Shown here piece by piece: positions 27,501-37,451 of a stretch of DNA of 64,000 bases. Made by a program: the position numbers and the translations under genes. The notes below the pieces were generated by a model that saw only the letters and a program-made list of their open reading frames with translations, did not search any database and was not told where the DNA came from. Origin of the DNA: G963662655 sp963666875. GTDB taxonomy: Bacteria > Cloacimonadota > Cloacimonadia > Cloacimonadales > JAIOQZ01. Position 1 is the stretch's first letter; every line of letters begins with the position of its first letter. The stretch is from NCBI GenBank assembly GCA_963666875.2, contig CAXXPU010000019.1, positions 496,001-560,000 of the forward strand, read 5' to 3'.

Positions 27501-27594
27501 TGCTTAGCGAAGCGGTGTATCGAAGGATCAAGGTGGATAACGTCGTAAAAAATACATCAAACCAGGATCTTACGAAAAAATGGGGGTATTCCTG
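27501..27594. mobile_element. MITE copy D, truncated
   Basis: From GCGAAGCGGTGTATCGAAGG to the terminal GGGGGTATTCCTG it follows the right half of MITE copy C, including GGTGGATAACGTC and the ACGAAAAAATGGGGGTAT end. The left half is missing. It ends 14 bases upstream of a TTGACA promoter. Confidence 0.7.
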
Positions 27595-27608
27595 CTCTGA
27601 TATTATCC

Positions 27609-27636
27609 TTGACAGTTTCAAGTACTATAATAAAAT
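27609..27636 (+). promoter_or_regulatory. Candidate promoter for the 27667 gene
   Basis: TTGACA (27609-27614), 16-base spacer, TAAAAT (27631-27636), 30 bases before the ATG. Confidence 0.6.
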
Positions 27637-27666
27637 TTTCATCAGTTAGCATCCATGGAGGACGTT

Positions 27667-28355
27667 ATGAGCTTGCGATCTGTATTTAGAAAAGTTATAG
27701 GTGCAATTCTCTTATTCCCAGCCATATTAGTAGTTCTTGTTCATTTTTTTTATCAATGTATGCTATGTTCTTTCCAAGCATGAGCAGTAAACTGGGGGGC
27801 AATTCTTTTACACAACCCCATTTTGTCTATCCAGGTGCGAAGATTTCGATATTTCCAGATATTATTGAAACATATACGGCTAAAGCTAGCGAAGTAGAGA
27901 TTGATGCTAAAGAAATCAAATGGTGGGATTCTCTGAGATGTATTCAACATGATGAAGGTGGCGATGTTATTTCTGGTATAATGCAATATAAAGCAGATCC
28001 ATTGACAGGAAGACGCCTGAGCCCGAATTATGCAGTATATTCATCTCCGGTGGAAGCCGAGATTGTTGTATATATTAATAATGATACGAGACTGTTTAAT
28101 AAAAATCTTCCAATAACTGTATACGATTCTCAATCTCAAATAAGTGCTCAGTACTTAGTAAAAACAGTTCCTAATAACGGCCTTAGGTACAAAATCATCC
28201 GGTGGTTTTATGATATGGACGATAAAAGTAAAATTCCAATATTTACTTTAATTGAAGTGTTGTTTATTTGTGTGTTCATGGGAATGTTTTTTATAGCTCC
28301 TGGCTGGGGTCTTCTCTTTCTGGATATTTCCCAAAATAGAAATTCGCACAAATAA
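27667..28355 (+). pseudogene. DUF3592-like membrane protein with a frameshift at a T8 tract
   Basis: GGAGG precedes ATG 27667 (MSLRSVFRKVIGAILLFPAI). That frame stops after 38 codons, but just past a run of eight T (~27746-27753) a second frame continues to 28355. With one extra T the joined protein reads LVVLVHFFLSMYAMFFP and then ~200 residues. The product would have an N-terminal membrane helix, an exposed beta domain (VEAEIVVYINNDTRLFN, LPITVYDSQSQISAQYLV) and a C-terminal helix (LIEVLFICVFMGMFFIAPGW). That pattern fits DUF3592. The gene is AT-rich compared with its phage neighbours. The frameshift may be mutation, sequencing error or phase variation. Confidence 0.55.
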
Positions 28356-28519
28356 TTTTGTGATTTGCATATAAATATAGTCTTGTATGTGATAAATTGA
28401 TTGAGAAGAACAGATAGATGAAAATGATCAATTAGCTATTCATTCATAAACTAATTTCTTTCCCGAAATTCTATAAAATGATACCTCTTTAGCAGAACGG
28501 ACGTTTGCTCCCGTTTTAG

Positions 28520-29914
28520 GGTTATCTCTCGTCACCTGTAGTCGATAGACGAGCGACCGCGAAGGCCATACAGCGAGAGATACTCGAGGTTGTGGAAGCA
28601 GAGTCCGGCGTCACCGCCATCACAGGCTTTCGCGGACTGGGCAAGACGGTTCTCATGGGTGTGGTGTATCCGATCTGGCGGGTGATCAAAGGCGAGCGGT
28701 ACGTGATCCACACAGCCGCAGACGTCGATCTTGCCGAGGAACGCACCGCCTTCACCTTCAACGAGCTGACCAACAACAAGCGGCTACTCGGTGATTTCGA
28801 CGACCTGCGGCCCATCGACACGACCGAGGACGACTTCTACCTCCGCAATCGCTGCCGCATCCGCGCGCGAGGCGTGAAGCAGTCCTTTCGCGGCTCCATC
28901 AATCCCCGCACCTCCACCCGTCCCGGCCTCATCGTCTGCGACGACATCGACAAGGAAGAGAATGTCGGCAATCAGACCATTGGCCGCAGACGCATGGACA
29001 AGATCGTGCAGGAAATCGGCGGCGCGCTCGACCCATCGGGCACGGGCAAGGTCATCTGGCTTGGCAACCTCGTTCACCCCAACTACGCCATCTGTCAGTT
29101 CATGGAGTCGATCGTCGAGGAAATCAAGTCAGACAACGACAGCTTCAATCCGGACGACATCCAGCATCTGTTCGCAGAGGGAAGGCGACTGCTGCGCTTC
29201 TCTCTGGAAACCGATGACGGACGCTCCGTGTGGGAGAAGCAGTACCCGACTTCTGAGCTGCCGCTGTTGCGACGTAAGTTCGGTCACACTGGCTACCAGC
29301 GCGAGTTTCTCGGTGTTCCAGTGATCAAGGGCAACATGTTCAAGCACCACTGGTTCAAACGCTACGCGCGGCTCCCCAAGCGCATGAAGCGCGTCTGGAT
29401 GTACGCTGACCCCGCGTGGGGCGAGAAGGGCTGCTACAAGGCGATCATCTCGATCGGCTACGACGGCCTGAAGTTCTACGTGCTCCACTGCTGGGTGCGC
29501 CAGACTGAGAACAGCCGCTTCTTCGCCTTCTACTATGACGCCTGCGACGAGCTGTCGCGTCGCTACGGAGTCCGTTTCCGCGCCGCGATGGAGACCAACT
29601 ACGGTCAGCATCGCATCCTTGCTGACTTCGACCGCTGGTGCCGCGAGAACGGTCGCAATCCCATCTCGCACCGCATCCGGCGCGTCAACAACGACCGCAA
29701 CAAGGCCCTGCGTATTGAGCGCGTTGACACCGTCATCGAAACCGGCAAGGTCGTCTTCCCCGATGGGCAAGACACGCCAACACTGATCAGTCAGTTCCTC
29801 ACCTACCCGCAGGGCTACGTGGACGGCCCGGACGCCCTCGCAGGCTGCCTCGAACGCTTCCCCGAATATGACACTGGCCGCAACAGAACGCGCGTCAGGA
29901 GCTTCCGGTTTTGA
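28520..29914 (+). pseudogene. Phage terminase large subunit, 5'-truncated
   Basis: The open frame starts directly after a stop at 28517-28519 and reads LSSPVVDRRATAKAIQREIL and onward, with no plausible initiation site. The ATPase motifs survive: Walker A TGFRGLGKTVLM and Walker B GLIVCDDIDKEE. The nuclease part is present too (WMYADPAWGEKGCYKAIISI with its first acidic residues, and MDTNYGQ-like METNYGQHRI). About 465 codons remain, where full-length enzymes are usually 50-100 longer, so the N-terminus was lost when DNA at 25.4-28.5 kb was acquired. It packages DNA into heads in the intact phage. The stop overlaps the next start. Confidence 0.8.
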
Positions 29915-30828
29915 CCTACTTCGACCGCATCATGCTCGAGTACTACCGGGTGCTGAACAACGCCTGGCAGCGCGAGGTTCGAGAGTCGGCGACGCAGGCG
30001 ATCAGAGCCCTGTCCGACATCCCACGTCACGAGCGGCTCAATCGCACGCATATTGACGACGTTCTCGCCGTCATCGACTCCAACCTCGGCGAAGATTTTT
30101 CGTCCGCTGTGCGTGCCGAGACGAAGGCATACATCCAGCGATGCATGCTGCTTGGCTTGAACGACGCGCAGAAGCAGGTTCCGCACAACACCCGCATCGG
30201 CTTGTACGGCGCGCGCGAGAAGCGGCTCGAGACGGTCATCACCCGCCAGAACCTCTTCTGGATCGGAGAACGCTATGGCACCGACATCTCGCAGAAGTTC
30301 CGCACGACCCTCACCGAGGCTGTCGCGTCCGGATACACGAAGAAGATGCTGCGGGACAAGCTCGCGGAGCAGTTCAAGGACTTGGGCGCGAAATCGCAGC
30401 ACTACTGGCAGGGCTTGGCGGAACACACAGCGTTGCGGATTCGGGAGTTCGGGAGGTTAGAAGGATATCGCAAGGCTGGCGCGAGGTACTATCGGCTGGT
30501 GATTGTGCTCGATGACCGCACGTCGGACATCTGCCGTGCGCTGGCAGCGCAAAACAAGGCCTATCCGCTCTCCGACGCGCTCGAGGTGATGGAAGACCTG
30601 CTGGCCATCGATCCGAAGCAGCACAGCCTCGAATCGGCGCGAGAACGCACGAAGGAGCTTGCTCCGTGGGTCAGCGACGACCAGATTGAACGAAACGCCA
30701 GTTTTGAAGGATTCGGGACTATCGCTTCGCGAAGTCCCACAGGCAAGCCAACCGGCGTCTCAGGAAGCCATACGCCCTTCCCGCCATTCCACTGGAAGTG
30801 CAGGACAGGGACGGAGGTGGTCGTTTAA
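29911..30828 (+). CDS. Mu gpF-like minor head protein
   Basis: A 305-residue phage head-morphogenesis protein (SPP1 gp7/Mu F family), involved in capsid assembly. Hallmarks are VLDDRTSDICRALAAQNKAY at ~200 and HTPFPPFHWKCRTGTEV at the C-terminus. The start is TTG overlapping the terminase stop (TTGA). A portal protein normally lies between these two genes in Mu and is missing here. The last four bases overlap the 3' end of the convergent PHP/ATPase gene, marking the edge of the 16.6-kb insertion. Confidence 0.85.
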   Translation: MTYFDRIMLEYYRVLNNAWQREVRESATQAIRALSDIPRHERLNRTHIDDVLAVIDSNLGEDFSSAVRAETKAYIQRCMLLGLNDAQKQVPHNTRIGLYGAREKRLETVITRQNLFWIGERYGTDISQKFRTTLTEAVASGYTKKMLRDKLAEQFKDLGAKSQHYWQGLAEHTALRIREFGRLEGYRKAGARYYRLVIVLDDRTSDICRALAAQNKAYPLSDALEVMEDLLAIDPKQHSLESARERTKELAPWVSDDQIERNASFEGFGTIASRSPTGKPTGVSGSHTPFPPFHWKCRTGTEVVV

Positions 30829-33407
30829 TGATATCTTTGTTCTCTCTTCTTGAAAGCCTCATCACCACCTTCGAGAATCTCGCATACGTGTTGTTTGATG
30901 CTTCTTTGCTGCAAAATGTACTCGCTTTCTTCATCTCGCGCTATATCGTTCTCCAGACTTCCAGTTGTGTATTGAAATTTGATGTCATTTTCGTTTTTTG
31001 TGCTGTCTCCATTCTGATTAGCTACAATAACTTCCTCAGCATCAGCTCCAATCACGATGTTAGGATCATGAGTAACAATTATCAGTTGCCTTTCTTTCTT
31101 CTTTCTTCGCAAGAAAGAAACAAGGTCTCTGAAAACAGAGCGACTGTCCAAGTCATCTTCTGGCTGATCGATCAAGATTGGACATTCTCTGGAACTGAAA
31201 TCAAGCAGTAAACGTAGTACTATGAAAGCACGTTTCCCTTCTGACATTCTATTCAAAGTGTCCCCTTGGAATTTCACATCATATGATATGTCGAACCATG
31301 GTTGTGAAAAGATATCCAACATGAACTGCTGCTTATCGCGAGAACTCTTGAGGGTGAGTTTCTCTTCCATAATACTTACAAGCAGAGACCTCAAATACTC
31401 CTTGTGTGTAGAATTGTCTACAAACTTGTAGTCCATGAGCTGTTTGTTTGCTTCAGAACCGAGATGAAGCTTATCACCCAATGCTTTTCTGAAATCTTCA
31501 CAAAGGAAGTTCGGAAATGGTTTTATCTCTGTCTCGTGCTTGCAGTATTCAAGCCGAGAGCACGAATCATCGATATCAGCTAAAAGATTCAGGTGTTGAG
31601 AGAGGATACTATCTTTTTTGTCAGCAATCAATGCTTCTGAAGCTTCAATCTCCTTCTGGTACTGCTGATGCTTCGTAAGTTTTCCCTGTTCGGTTTCTGC
31701 CCTTGTCATCAATTCTTTCAACCCAGCGTTTGACTTGAAGAAGGCTGCACACTTCTTGAATATTGGCATTTTTTCTATTTCAGCAAGACGACTCACAATG
31801 TTTACAAGTTCGGTATTGAGCTCATCAATGACTGAAGATAGAATTTGTCTCCATTCATCAGCAATTCGCGCAGATAATACTTCATATTCGGTACTAATCT
31901 TCTTGATTACATCATCTTCAAGTAATACAAGTTCATCAGCAAGGGGTCTAACCGGACTAAGTGACATGAGCTTCTCTATCCGAGGTTTCATCGTTTCTAT
32001 GCGCTCTTTCCTTGTATTTCTTCTCTCGACTTCTTCTTTCAGTGAATCGTATCTGTTTTGTTCTTCAGGCGAAGGTTGATCAGGAAGTTTTCCCTTCTCG
32101 TCTCTTATTGCTGTTTCAATTTTGTCATATTCTGCTTGTATGCCTGTCAAATTACCAAGTGTTTTCTGCTGGTTTCTTTTGTCTTCAGTTCGATTGATGA
32201 GATTAAAGAGATCAGTTACGTCTTGATTGAGTATTGAGCGGAATGAGGATCGCATTTGCTTCAATGCTTCCAATTCATTTTTATGTGATTCTTCTGAAGA
32301 CAGTATGTTCTCGATAAGGGATTGAATTTCAGCATCTTTCGCTGCAAGATTATTTATGTGTGACTGTGGGTAAAACTCTATCTGGTGGGCTGCTTCCTCT
32401 TCTTGCCGAAAATGTAGTGTTGATAACTCAGATATCTCTTTAACGTATTCCTCATATTCATCGTTGTTCGCTTTGATGTCTTTATCTGTACCCGCCAACT
32501 TCGCAAGGGTTCCCAGAAGAAGCGATTTACCTGTCGACCTGCCACCTATGATTACATTCAGATTAGGATTAAACGGAATGACAGTTTGACCAAAATCAGA
32601 ATGGTTTATCTCTATACGATCAATCAGCTGGTAAACAGGCTTGCTCTCCGGCTGTAACGACTGAATTCTAACACGGTCCACTGGTTCATATAAAATTTGC
32701 CGAAGACCATTAAATGTCGTATCGGCTTTTATCCAAGTGAATCTGTCATCCGGATATTGGTCGACATCATGATTATCGCTACATAAGATAATTGGAAGAG
32801 AAAATCCGATTTTCGGGAAAACGATTGTCTCATAATCACTAACATTCGATGGCTTGGCGATTTCAATAACATCAATGTGATCCTTAAGCAGATCAGTCTT
32901 CAACTGCTGTTTGAACAACTCATGATTGCTGATTCCTTCCAAGGTGTTGGATCGTCTACCGGCATGTATACTAACAAGGCCTCCCATGTCATGAATATGC
33001 TTCGCCGCTTCTTGGCAATCTACGTATACTCGATCATCACCATTCGCATTTTTCTGCTTCGATAGTTCCAATTTTACGTCAAGTTCTCTCCATATGTCAG
33101 CAGCATCTAAGGATTCAGGAAAAATCCCAATAATATGTACACTTTCGTGGCCACCAAGCTCTGTACGTAACTCAATTCCTGGGAGAACCACTAATCTACT
33201 GTCAGCAATGGACCTTATATCATTTATTCGTTCAGCATCAATATAATGGTGATCAGTTATCACAACAGCAGATATATCATTTTCTATTAAGCCATTCACT
33301 AATTCTTCATTTGAATAGCTTTTATTCTCATAGTCAAATGATGATGGAGTATGAAAATGAAGGTCCCATTTTCGCCATACTGACCCGATTGACTGATTCA
33401 CGGCCAT
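30825..33407 (-). CDS. PHP-domain plus SMC-like ATPase (TrlF-type), candidate defence protein
   Basis: An 860-residue protein. The N-terminal PHP phosphoesterase domain has metal-binding motifs H17-F-H19 (WDLHFHTP), TDHH at 51-54 and SDNHD at 210-214. A split ABC/SMC-type ATPase follows: Walker A GGRSTGKS at 288-295, then ~400 residues of coiled coil (ESHKNELEALKQM ... RKERIETMKPRIEKL), then signature/Walker B (RMSEGKRAFIVLRLLL, CPILIDQPEDDLDS) and VTHDPN. Proteins of this architecture are annotated TrlF-family AAA-like ATPases and occur in phage-defence contexts. AGGAG lies 8 bases before ATG 33407. It is AT-rich compared with the phage genes and sits inside a prophage. An anti-phage nuclease role is inference. 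Confidence 0.8.
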   Translation of the reverse strand: MAVNQSIGSVWRKWDLHFHTPSSFDYENKSYSNEELVNGLIENDISAVVITDHHYIDAERINDIRSIADSRLVVLPGIELRTELGGHESVHIIGIFPESLDAADIWRELDVKLELSKQKNANGDDRVYVDCQEAAKHIHDMGGLVSIHAGRRSNTLEGISNHELFKQQLKTDLLKDHIDVIEIAKPSNVSDYETIVFPKIGFSLPIILCSDNHDVDQYPDDRFTWIKADTTFNGLRQILYEPVDRVRIQSLQPESKPVYQLIDRIEINHSDFGQTVIPFNPNLNVIIGGRSTGKSLLLGTLAKLAGTDKDIKANNDEYEEYVKEISELSTLHFRQEEEAAHQIEFYPQSHINNLAAKDAEIQSLIENILSSEESHKNELEALKQMRSSFRSILNQDVTDLFNLINRTEDKRNQQKTLGNLTGIQAEYDKIETAIRDEKGKLPDQPSPEEQNRYDSLKEEVERRNTRKERIETMKPRIEKLMSLSPVRPLADELVLLEDDVIKKISTEYEVLSARIADEWRQILSSVIDELNTELVNIVSRLAEIEKMPIFKKCAAFFKSNAGLKELMTRAETEQGKLTKHQQYQKEIEASEALIADKKDSILSQHLNLLADIDDSCSRLEYCKHETEIKPFPNFLCEDFRKALGDKLHLGSEANKQLMDYKFVDNSTHKEYLRSLLVSIMEEKLTLKSSRDKQQFMLDIFSQPWFDISYDVKFQGDTLNRMSEGKRAFIVLRLLLDFSSRECPILIDQPEDDLDSRSVFRDLVSFLRRKKKERQLIIVTHDPNIVIGADAEEVIVANQNGDSTKNENDIKFQYTTGSLENDIARDEESEYILQQRSIKQHVCEILEGGDEAFKKREQRYH

Positions 33408-33433
33408 CAATCACTCCTCTTTCTTCTTTTAGT

Positions 33434-35539
33434 TCACTTAAGTAGCAGGCATTTCTTCGTGATCTTTTTCCCGCATGATTCCAGCCGGTAAAGATACACC
33501 CCAGAAGACACTCGCTTCCCTGTTTCGTCATTACCATTCCAGATTGCCTGATGTTGACCTCTTTCGATATGCTCATCCACCAACCTCTTCACCAATTGCC
33601 CCTTGATATTATAGACGTTCAACACGACCCGACTGTCCGCTGGGATCGAGTATGAGATCGTCGTTGTAGGATTGAAGGGATTGGGCGAGTTTTGTTCTAT
33701 GGTGATGGTGTACTTCTGGATAAGGTTGTCGTAGTCGTGTGCTTCGAGGCCTTGCATTGTGACGTTTTGGTAGGTTGGCGATCCCTGCTCAACCACAATG
33801 CCGCTGACTTGCTGATCGTCGTAGTGCATGCGTTCGATGTTGAGCGTGAAAGTGCCCGGACCAGTCAGAATGCGGAACCAGCCGGTCGAGTCGCTCCACT
33901 CGGGGAACTGCACGCCATCGACGGTGATCTTCGCGATATCGAGCGGGGTTTCACCATCCTCTTCGTACACGTAGCCCTCGATGCCGCCCCAGAAGGGTGC
34001 GCCGTACTCGAATGCTCCGATATCGATGGTCGCGATCCCGTCGCCGTCGCCGTCCCATACGCGTACGTTGCCCAGGATATCCGTTGGCGGGTAATCCCCA
34101 TCCGGCATGCCGGCATCGATGCACGGGCTGCCATCCGCCAGGCTGTAGTCGCCATTCAGCGTATCCGCGAACATCGGATCATCACCGATGATGTTGCCGC
34201 CGCCGTCGTAGAAGTACGGATCAACGGGAAGTGGGTGGTTCATATAATTGTAGCTGAAAGTGCCTCGTGGGTTACTTGCATGAATAATCTCTTCTTCAGC
34301 AATCAGTAAATTGCCATATACATTTGACCCTATGGTTGGATGAGAGATGCAGTAATCCTTATCGGTTGCGAAAGTGTTTCCGAAGAATGCCAGCTGATCA
34401 TCACTTGATCTTACATACATGGAATTGATATATAGATTATTATAAATCGCATTGGGTGTGTAAACCGAAATGCATTCCTCGTTATTCCCATTCATCACGA
34501 TATTGTTACAAATAATGGTGGAATCAGCGCCATAGGTTTGTACTCGAATATCGCCGTCGAATGTGTTTTCAGAAATGTATGAATAAAAGCCTGGCATTAT
34601 CAGGGTCATGCTATATTCATCAATATCATGGTCATAGACATAGTTCTTGCGAAAGTAACCAACCGTGTCGATATTCCCTTTCACTCTTATCTGACTCGCC
34701 CAATTGTAGTAACGATCTCCATAATGAGCTACCGTAGATTGAGTTCGTAATAGGGATTCTTCTGCATCATCATATATTCGGTACTCATTTGATCGAACAT
34801 ACTTGTTATATATATACCTCATTTGGATTGCTCCAGATGAATATGTTCCTGTGATGATATCGAGAATATCAATAAATTGATTCCTTGCAACGACACATTG
34901 ATGGTTTTGATTGTATTCATAATCGCTACTAATACTGAAGCCGAAATATCGCGAATCCGGATAGTATTGTGCCTCTTCTGTTGCCTGTATAATGTTTCCA
35001 TAGATGAACATATCTTCTTGAATATTGTTAGAACCGATTGCTGTCTGGCAGTTGGTAAAGGTGCAATTCTCGATCCTGAAATCACCGTTATGACAACACA
35101 CCGCACCACATGTCTCCGTCCAGTCGAGGAAGACGTTTCGATACGTTCCCTTGAATTCGCAATATTGAAAAATCGGCTTATCGGCACCTTCATCAACGAA
35201 TATTCCGCCCCAGGCATAGGCTTCAGTGTCGGGATAGCGTGTGAAGGTTATTGGTTCTTCTTCGGTACCAATTGCGTTAATTCGTCCGGATACATAAAAT
35301 ATTTTGGCTTCCGCTTCGCCACTGGAATCATACCAGAAATTGTCGCCATTACTTGATGGCATCGCCTTGATATGGATTTCGCATCCGGGAAGAATTGTCA
35401 GTGTAGCATTGGAATGAACATAGACGTTTTCTTCGAAAATGTATGGGTTTTCTCTTCGATCCCAAACGGTGTCCTCGGTGATGTGGAGTGCGTGCAACAG
35501 GGCGATAGTGAGCAGGATCAGTAGTAGCGTTCGTTTCAT
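33434..35539 (-). CDS. Secreted beta-helix protein with FlgD-like sorting tail
   Basis: A 701-residue exported protein. Signal peptide MKRTLLLILLTIALLHALH. Residues ~25-500 form a beta-helix of the NosD/pectate-lyase style (ENVYVHSNATLTILPGCEIH, FRIENCTFTNCQTAIGSN, CNNIVMNGNNEECISV), ending CIDAGMPDGDYPPTD ... DIGAFEYGAP. A carboxypeptidase-regulatory-like domain follows at ~525-605 (GGIEGYVYEEDGETPLDIAK). The type A sorting tail ends the protein (QNSPNPFNPTTTISYSIP, YNIKGQLVKRLV, SSGVYLYRLESCG, KCLLLK). GGAGG precedes ATG 35539; an upstream frame extension reads into a repeat. Its 3' end is not occupied by the HTH element, unlike two other sorted genes here. Confidence 0.85.
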   Translation of the reverse strand: MKRTLLLILLTIALLHALHITEDTVWDRRENPYIFEENVYVHSNATLTILPGCEIHIKAMPSSNGDNFWYDSSGEAEAKIFYVSGRINAIGTEEEPITFTRYPDTEAYAWGGIFVDEGADKPIFQYCEFKGTYRNVFLDWTETCGAVCCHNGDFRIENCTFTNCQTAIGSNNIQEDMFIYGNIIQATEEAQYYPDSRYFGFSISSDYEYNQNHQCVVARNQFIDILDIITGTYSSGAIQMRYIYNKYVRSNEYRIYDDAEESLLRTQSTVAHYGDRYYNWASQIRVKGNIDTVGYFRKNYVYDHDIDEYSMTLIMPGFYSYISENTFDGDIRVQTYGADSTIICNNIVMNGNNEECISVYTPNAIYNNLYINSMYVRSSDDQLAFFGNTFATDKDYCISHPTIGSNVYGNLLIAEEEIIHASNPRGTFSYNYMNHPLPVDPYFYDGGGNIIGDDPMFADTLNGDYSLADGSPCIDAGMPDGDYPPTDILGNVRVWDGDGDGIATIDIGAFEYGAPFWGGIEGYVYEEDGETPLDIAKITVDGVQFPEWSDSTGWFRILTGPGTFTLNIERMHYDDQQVSGIVVEQGSPTYQNVTMQGLEAHDYDNLIQKYTITIEQNSPNPFNPTTTISYSIPADSRVVLNVYNIKGQLVKRLVDEHIERGQHQAIWNGNDETGKRVSSGVYLYRLESCGKKITKKCLLLK

Positions 35540-35550
35540 GGGGCCTCCAA

Positions 35551-35679
35551 CTCCCCCAAACCCCCTCTTGGAATCAAGAGGGGGCTTAAGGAAGGTTTTC
35601 ACGTCGTTAACAGTTTGTTGTCATACAACTTGCGTTGCCAAGTCCCTCTCTTGAATCCAAGAGAGGGATTTAGGGTGAG
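35551..35679. repeat. Palindromic ~129-bp repeat with two hairpins
   Basis: The left end CTCCCCCAAACCCCCTCTTG and the right end read inward CTCACCCTAAATCCCTCTCT are imperfect inverted copies. Each forms its own hairpin (35561-35570/35575-35584 and 35644-35653/35658-35667). It lies between the start of the sorted gene and the second copy of the HTH element. MITE- or REP-like; no coding capacity. Confidence 0.65.
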
Positions 35680-35817
35680 TTATTTACCATGGTGCCAAAT
35701 GTCCCCATAGTTTTTTGGTATACATTCCCGAAAGAAGGGAAAGCAATCAATAATGAAAGCAGCCCCTTCCCTCGGTTTCTTTGTGTGAGTTTTTTCTCTC
35801 ATCTAACCACCTCACTG

Positions 35818-36615
35818 TCAACGATTTTCTGATACGTCGTTAAATTCGTTATAGATTGCGATGTATTCTTTTACCACTTTCATGCTTCGCCGAACGATAT
35901 CCTTGATCTCTGTGGCGGACATCCCTTTCCGGATCAACAGTTTGATCTGGTCGTACTGCTTGATGTAACGATCCACGGCATCCTGACTGTGGGAGGTTTT
36001 CAGCACAATATCGGCTGGCGACATCCCCTGTTCGTAGTACGATATGATGATCGACTTGTGGGTCGGCAGACTGCCCATGTCCATCACGTAGCCCTTCAAT
36101 GGCGGGATTTTTCCCGTCTCCTTTACGTATGCCTTGAGATATTTTTGTATTGTGTTCAAACTGCGATTCAGCAAGACACTAACCTCGGCTCCGCTAAGAA
36201 GACCGCCCTGGGACTTTGCCGACTCGAGCAAGCGGATCATCGTCCTGATCTCACGTCGGTCGCAGTGCTCGTAATTCGTGTTTTTATTTCCGTTTCGGGT
36301 ATAGACGCGGTTCTCGATATCCTCCTCGGTCACCAGTGGCAGGACAACCGTTGTCGAGCTGTAATCCTCGGTTTTCTTACCGTAATTCGGGCGTTGTCCG
36401 TCGTCCGCGGTGGTGCGAAACACGATCTCACCGATACCCACTGTCGAGGTCGATACGAAATACTCCGAATGAAGTTGCTCGATATCATCTGCCAGAAGCG
36501 AAAGGATTTTCCGCGAACCGATGATCTTGTATTCCGTTTCCAGCAAATGAATTAGAGCATTGCGAAAATTGCGCTTGTTGATCGATTCATAGCGATCTCG
36601 CTGGTTCCGATTCAT
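35818..36615 (-). CDS. HTH protein B (DUF1670-like), copy 2
   Basis: Identical in protein sequence to the 10545-11342 product; the one nucleotide difference I found (36457) falls in a Phe codon and is silent. It overlaps the protein A gene by ATGA. It carries the HTH block and the THKSIIISYYEQG segment described for copy 1. Near-identity implies recent transposition or ongoing gene conversion. Confidence 0.7.
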   Translation of the reverse strand: MNRNQRDRYESINKRNFRNALIHLLETEYKIIGSRKILSLLADDIEQLHSEYFVSTSTVGIGEIVFRTTADDGQRPNYGKKTEDYSSTTVVLPLVTEEDIENRVYTRNGNKNTNYEHCDRREIRTMIRLLESAKSQGGLLSGAEVSVLLNRSLNTIQKYLKAYVKETGKIPPLKGYVMDMGSLPTHKSIIISYYEQGMSPADIVLKTSHSQDAVDRYIKQYDQIKLLIRKGMSATEIKDIVRRSMKVVKEYIAIYNEFNDVSENR

Positions 36616-37451
36616 TGTTCCTCCGTAACTGCCGCTTTCAGCCCATCGTTTTTTAGCGTTTTTTTTACTCCGTCCATATACTGGTTCTGCTCGATCATGA
36701 TCGAAAGGGTATCCTGCATGATGGGGGATTGCTTCGCTTCCGATATCAGCGCCCGATACTGCTTGACCAGATAGACCGATAATCCGGTTACCTGCGCGAT
36801 ATTTCGGGAGTCCGTAACACCATGGTGGAGGCTCATCAGCACCTTCTTGAAATCTTCCAGGTAACGCTTGATGGATGAGGTCGTGTGGTAACATTTGCGG
36901 TGAATCTCGCTGTAGGTAAAGCCTTCCAGATACAGGCGGATGATCTGGCTTTTGTGAGTCTGGCAGCGTCCGACGTTGTGAAAAACACCACGCGTTACGA
37001 CATGAACACCGCGATCCTGAATTGCACGAATATCGCGCCTGATTGTCCGCTTACTGCAACGAAGCAATCGGCTCAGGTCTTCCTGGGTAAGGAGCCCGTC
37101 CTGCTCGATCGCTTCCTCGGTGATCCGCTGGATGGTCACCTGGCGAAGATATGTCCGCCCGTATTGGTGAAGGATCGAAAGGTCATCCCGCTCATCATCG
37201 AGCGTCACGTAAATGGTGCGTTTGCGGATGTTCTCCATGCTTTTACCGCTCTTCTCTTCGATATCGGCTACCACGACAGGAACGACACCGGGATAGACGG
37301 TACTGGATCGATAAAGAATGGACTTGGCTGTCTGAAGGATTTGTTCGCTTAATCGAGGGGAGAGTTCGTATGAATTCTGCAACTCATACAAGAACTCTCC
37401 CTCATAACTCTTTAACTCATCGCGCCTTAGCGCATTGTCTCGCTGATGCAT
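36612..37451 (-). CDS. HTH protein A (DUF1670-like), copy 2
   Basis: Identical in protein sequence to the 11339-12178 product (279 residues, central HTH LTQEDLSRLLRCSKRTIRRD, conserved QTHKSQIIRLYLEG block). First gene of the coupled pair. No signal peptide, membrane helix or nuclease motif. Confidence 0.7.
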   Translation of the reverse strand: MHQRDNALRRDELKSYEGEFLYELQNSYELSPRLSEQILQTAKSILYRSSTVYPGVVPVVVADIEEKSGKSMENIRKRTIYVTLDDERDDLSILHQYGRTYLRQVTIQRITEEAIEQDGLLTQEDLSRLLRCSKRTIRRDIRAIQDRGVHVVTRGVFHNVGRCQTHKSQIIRLYLEGFTYSEIHRKCYHTTSSIKRYLEDFKKVLMSLHHGVTDSRNIAQVTGLSVYLVKQYRALISEAKQSPIMQDTLSIMIEQNQYMDGVKKTLKNDGLKAAVTEEQ

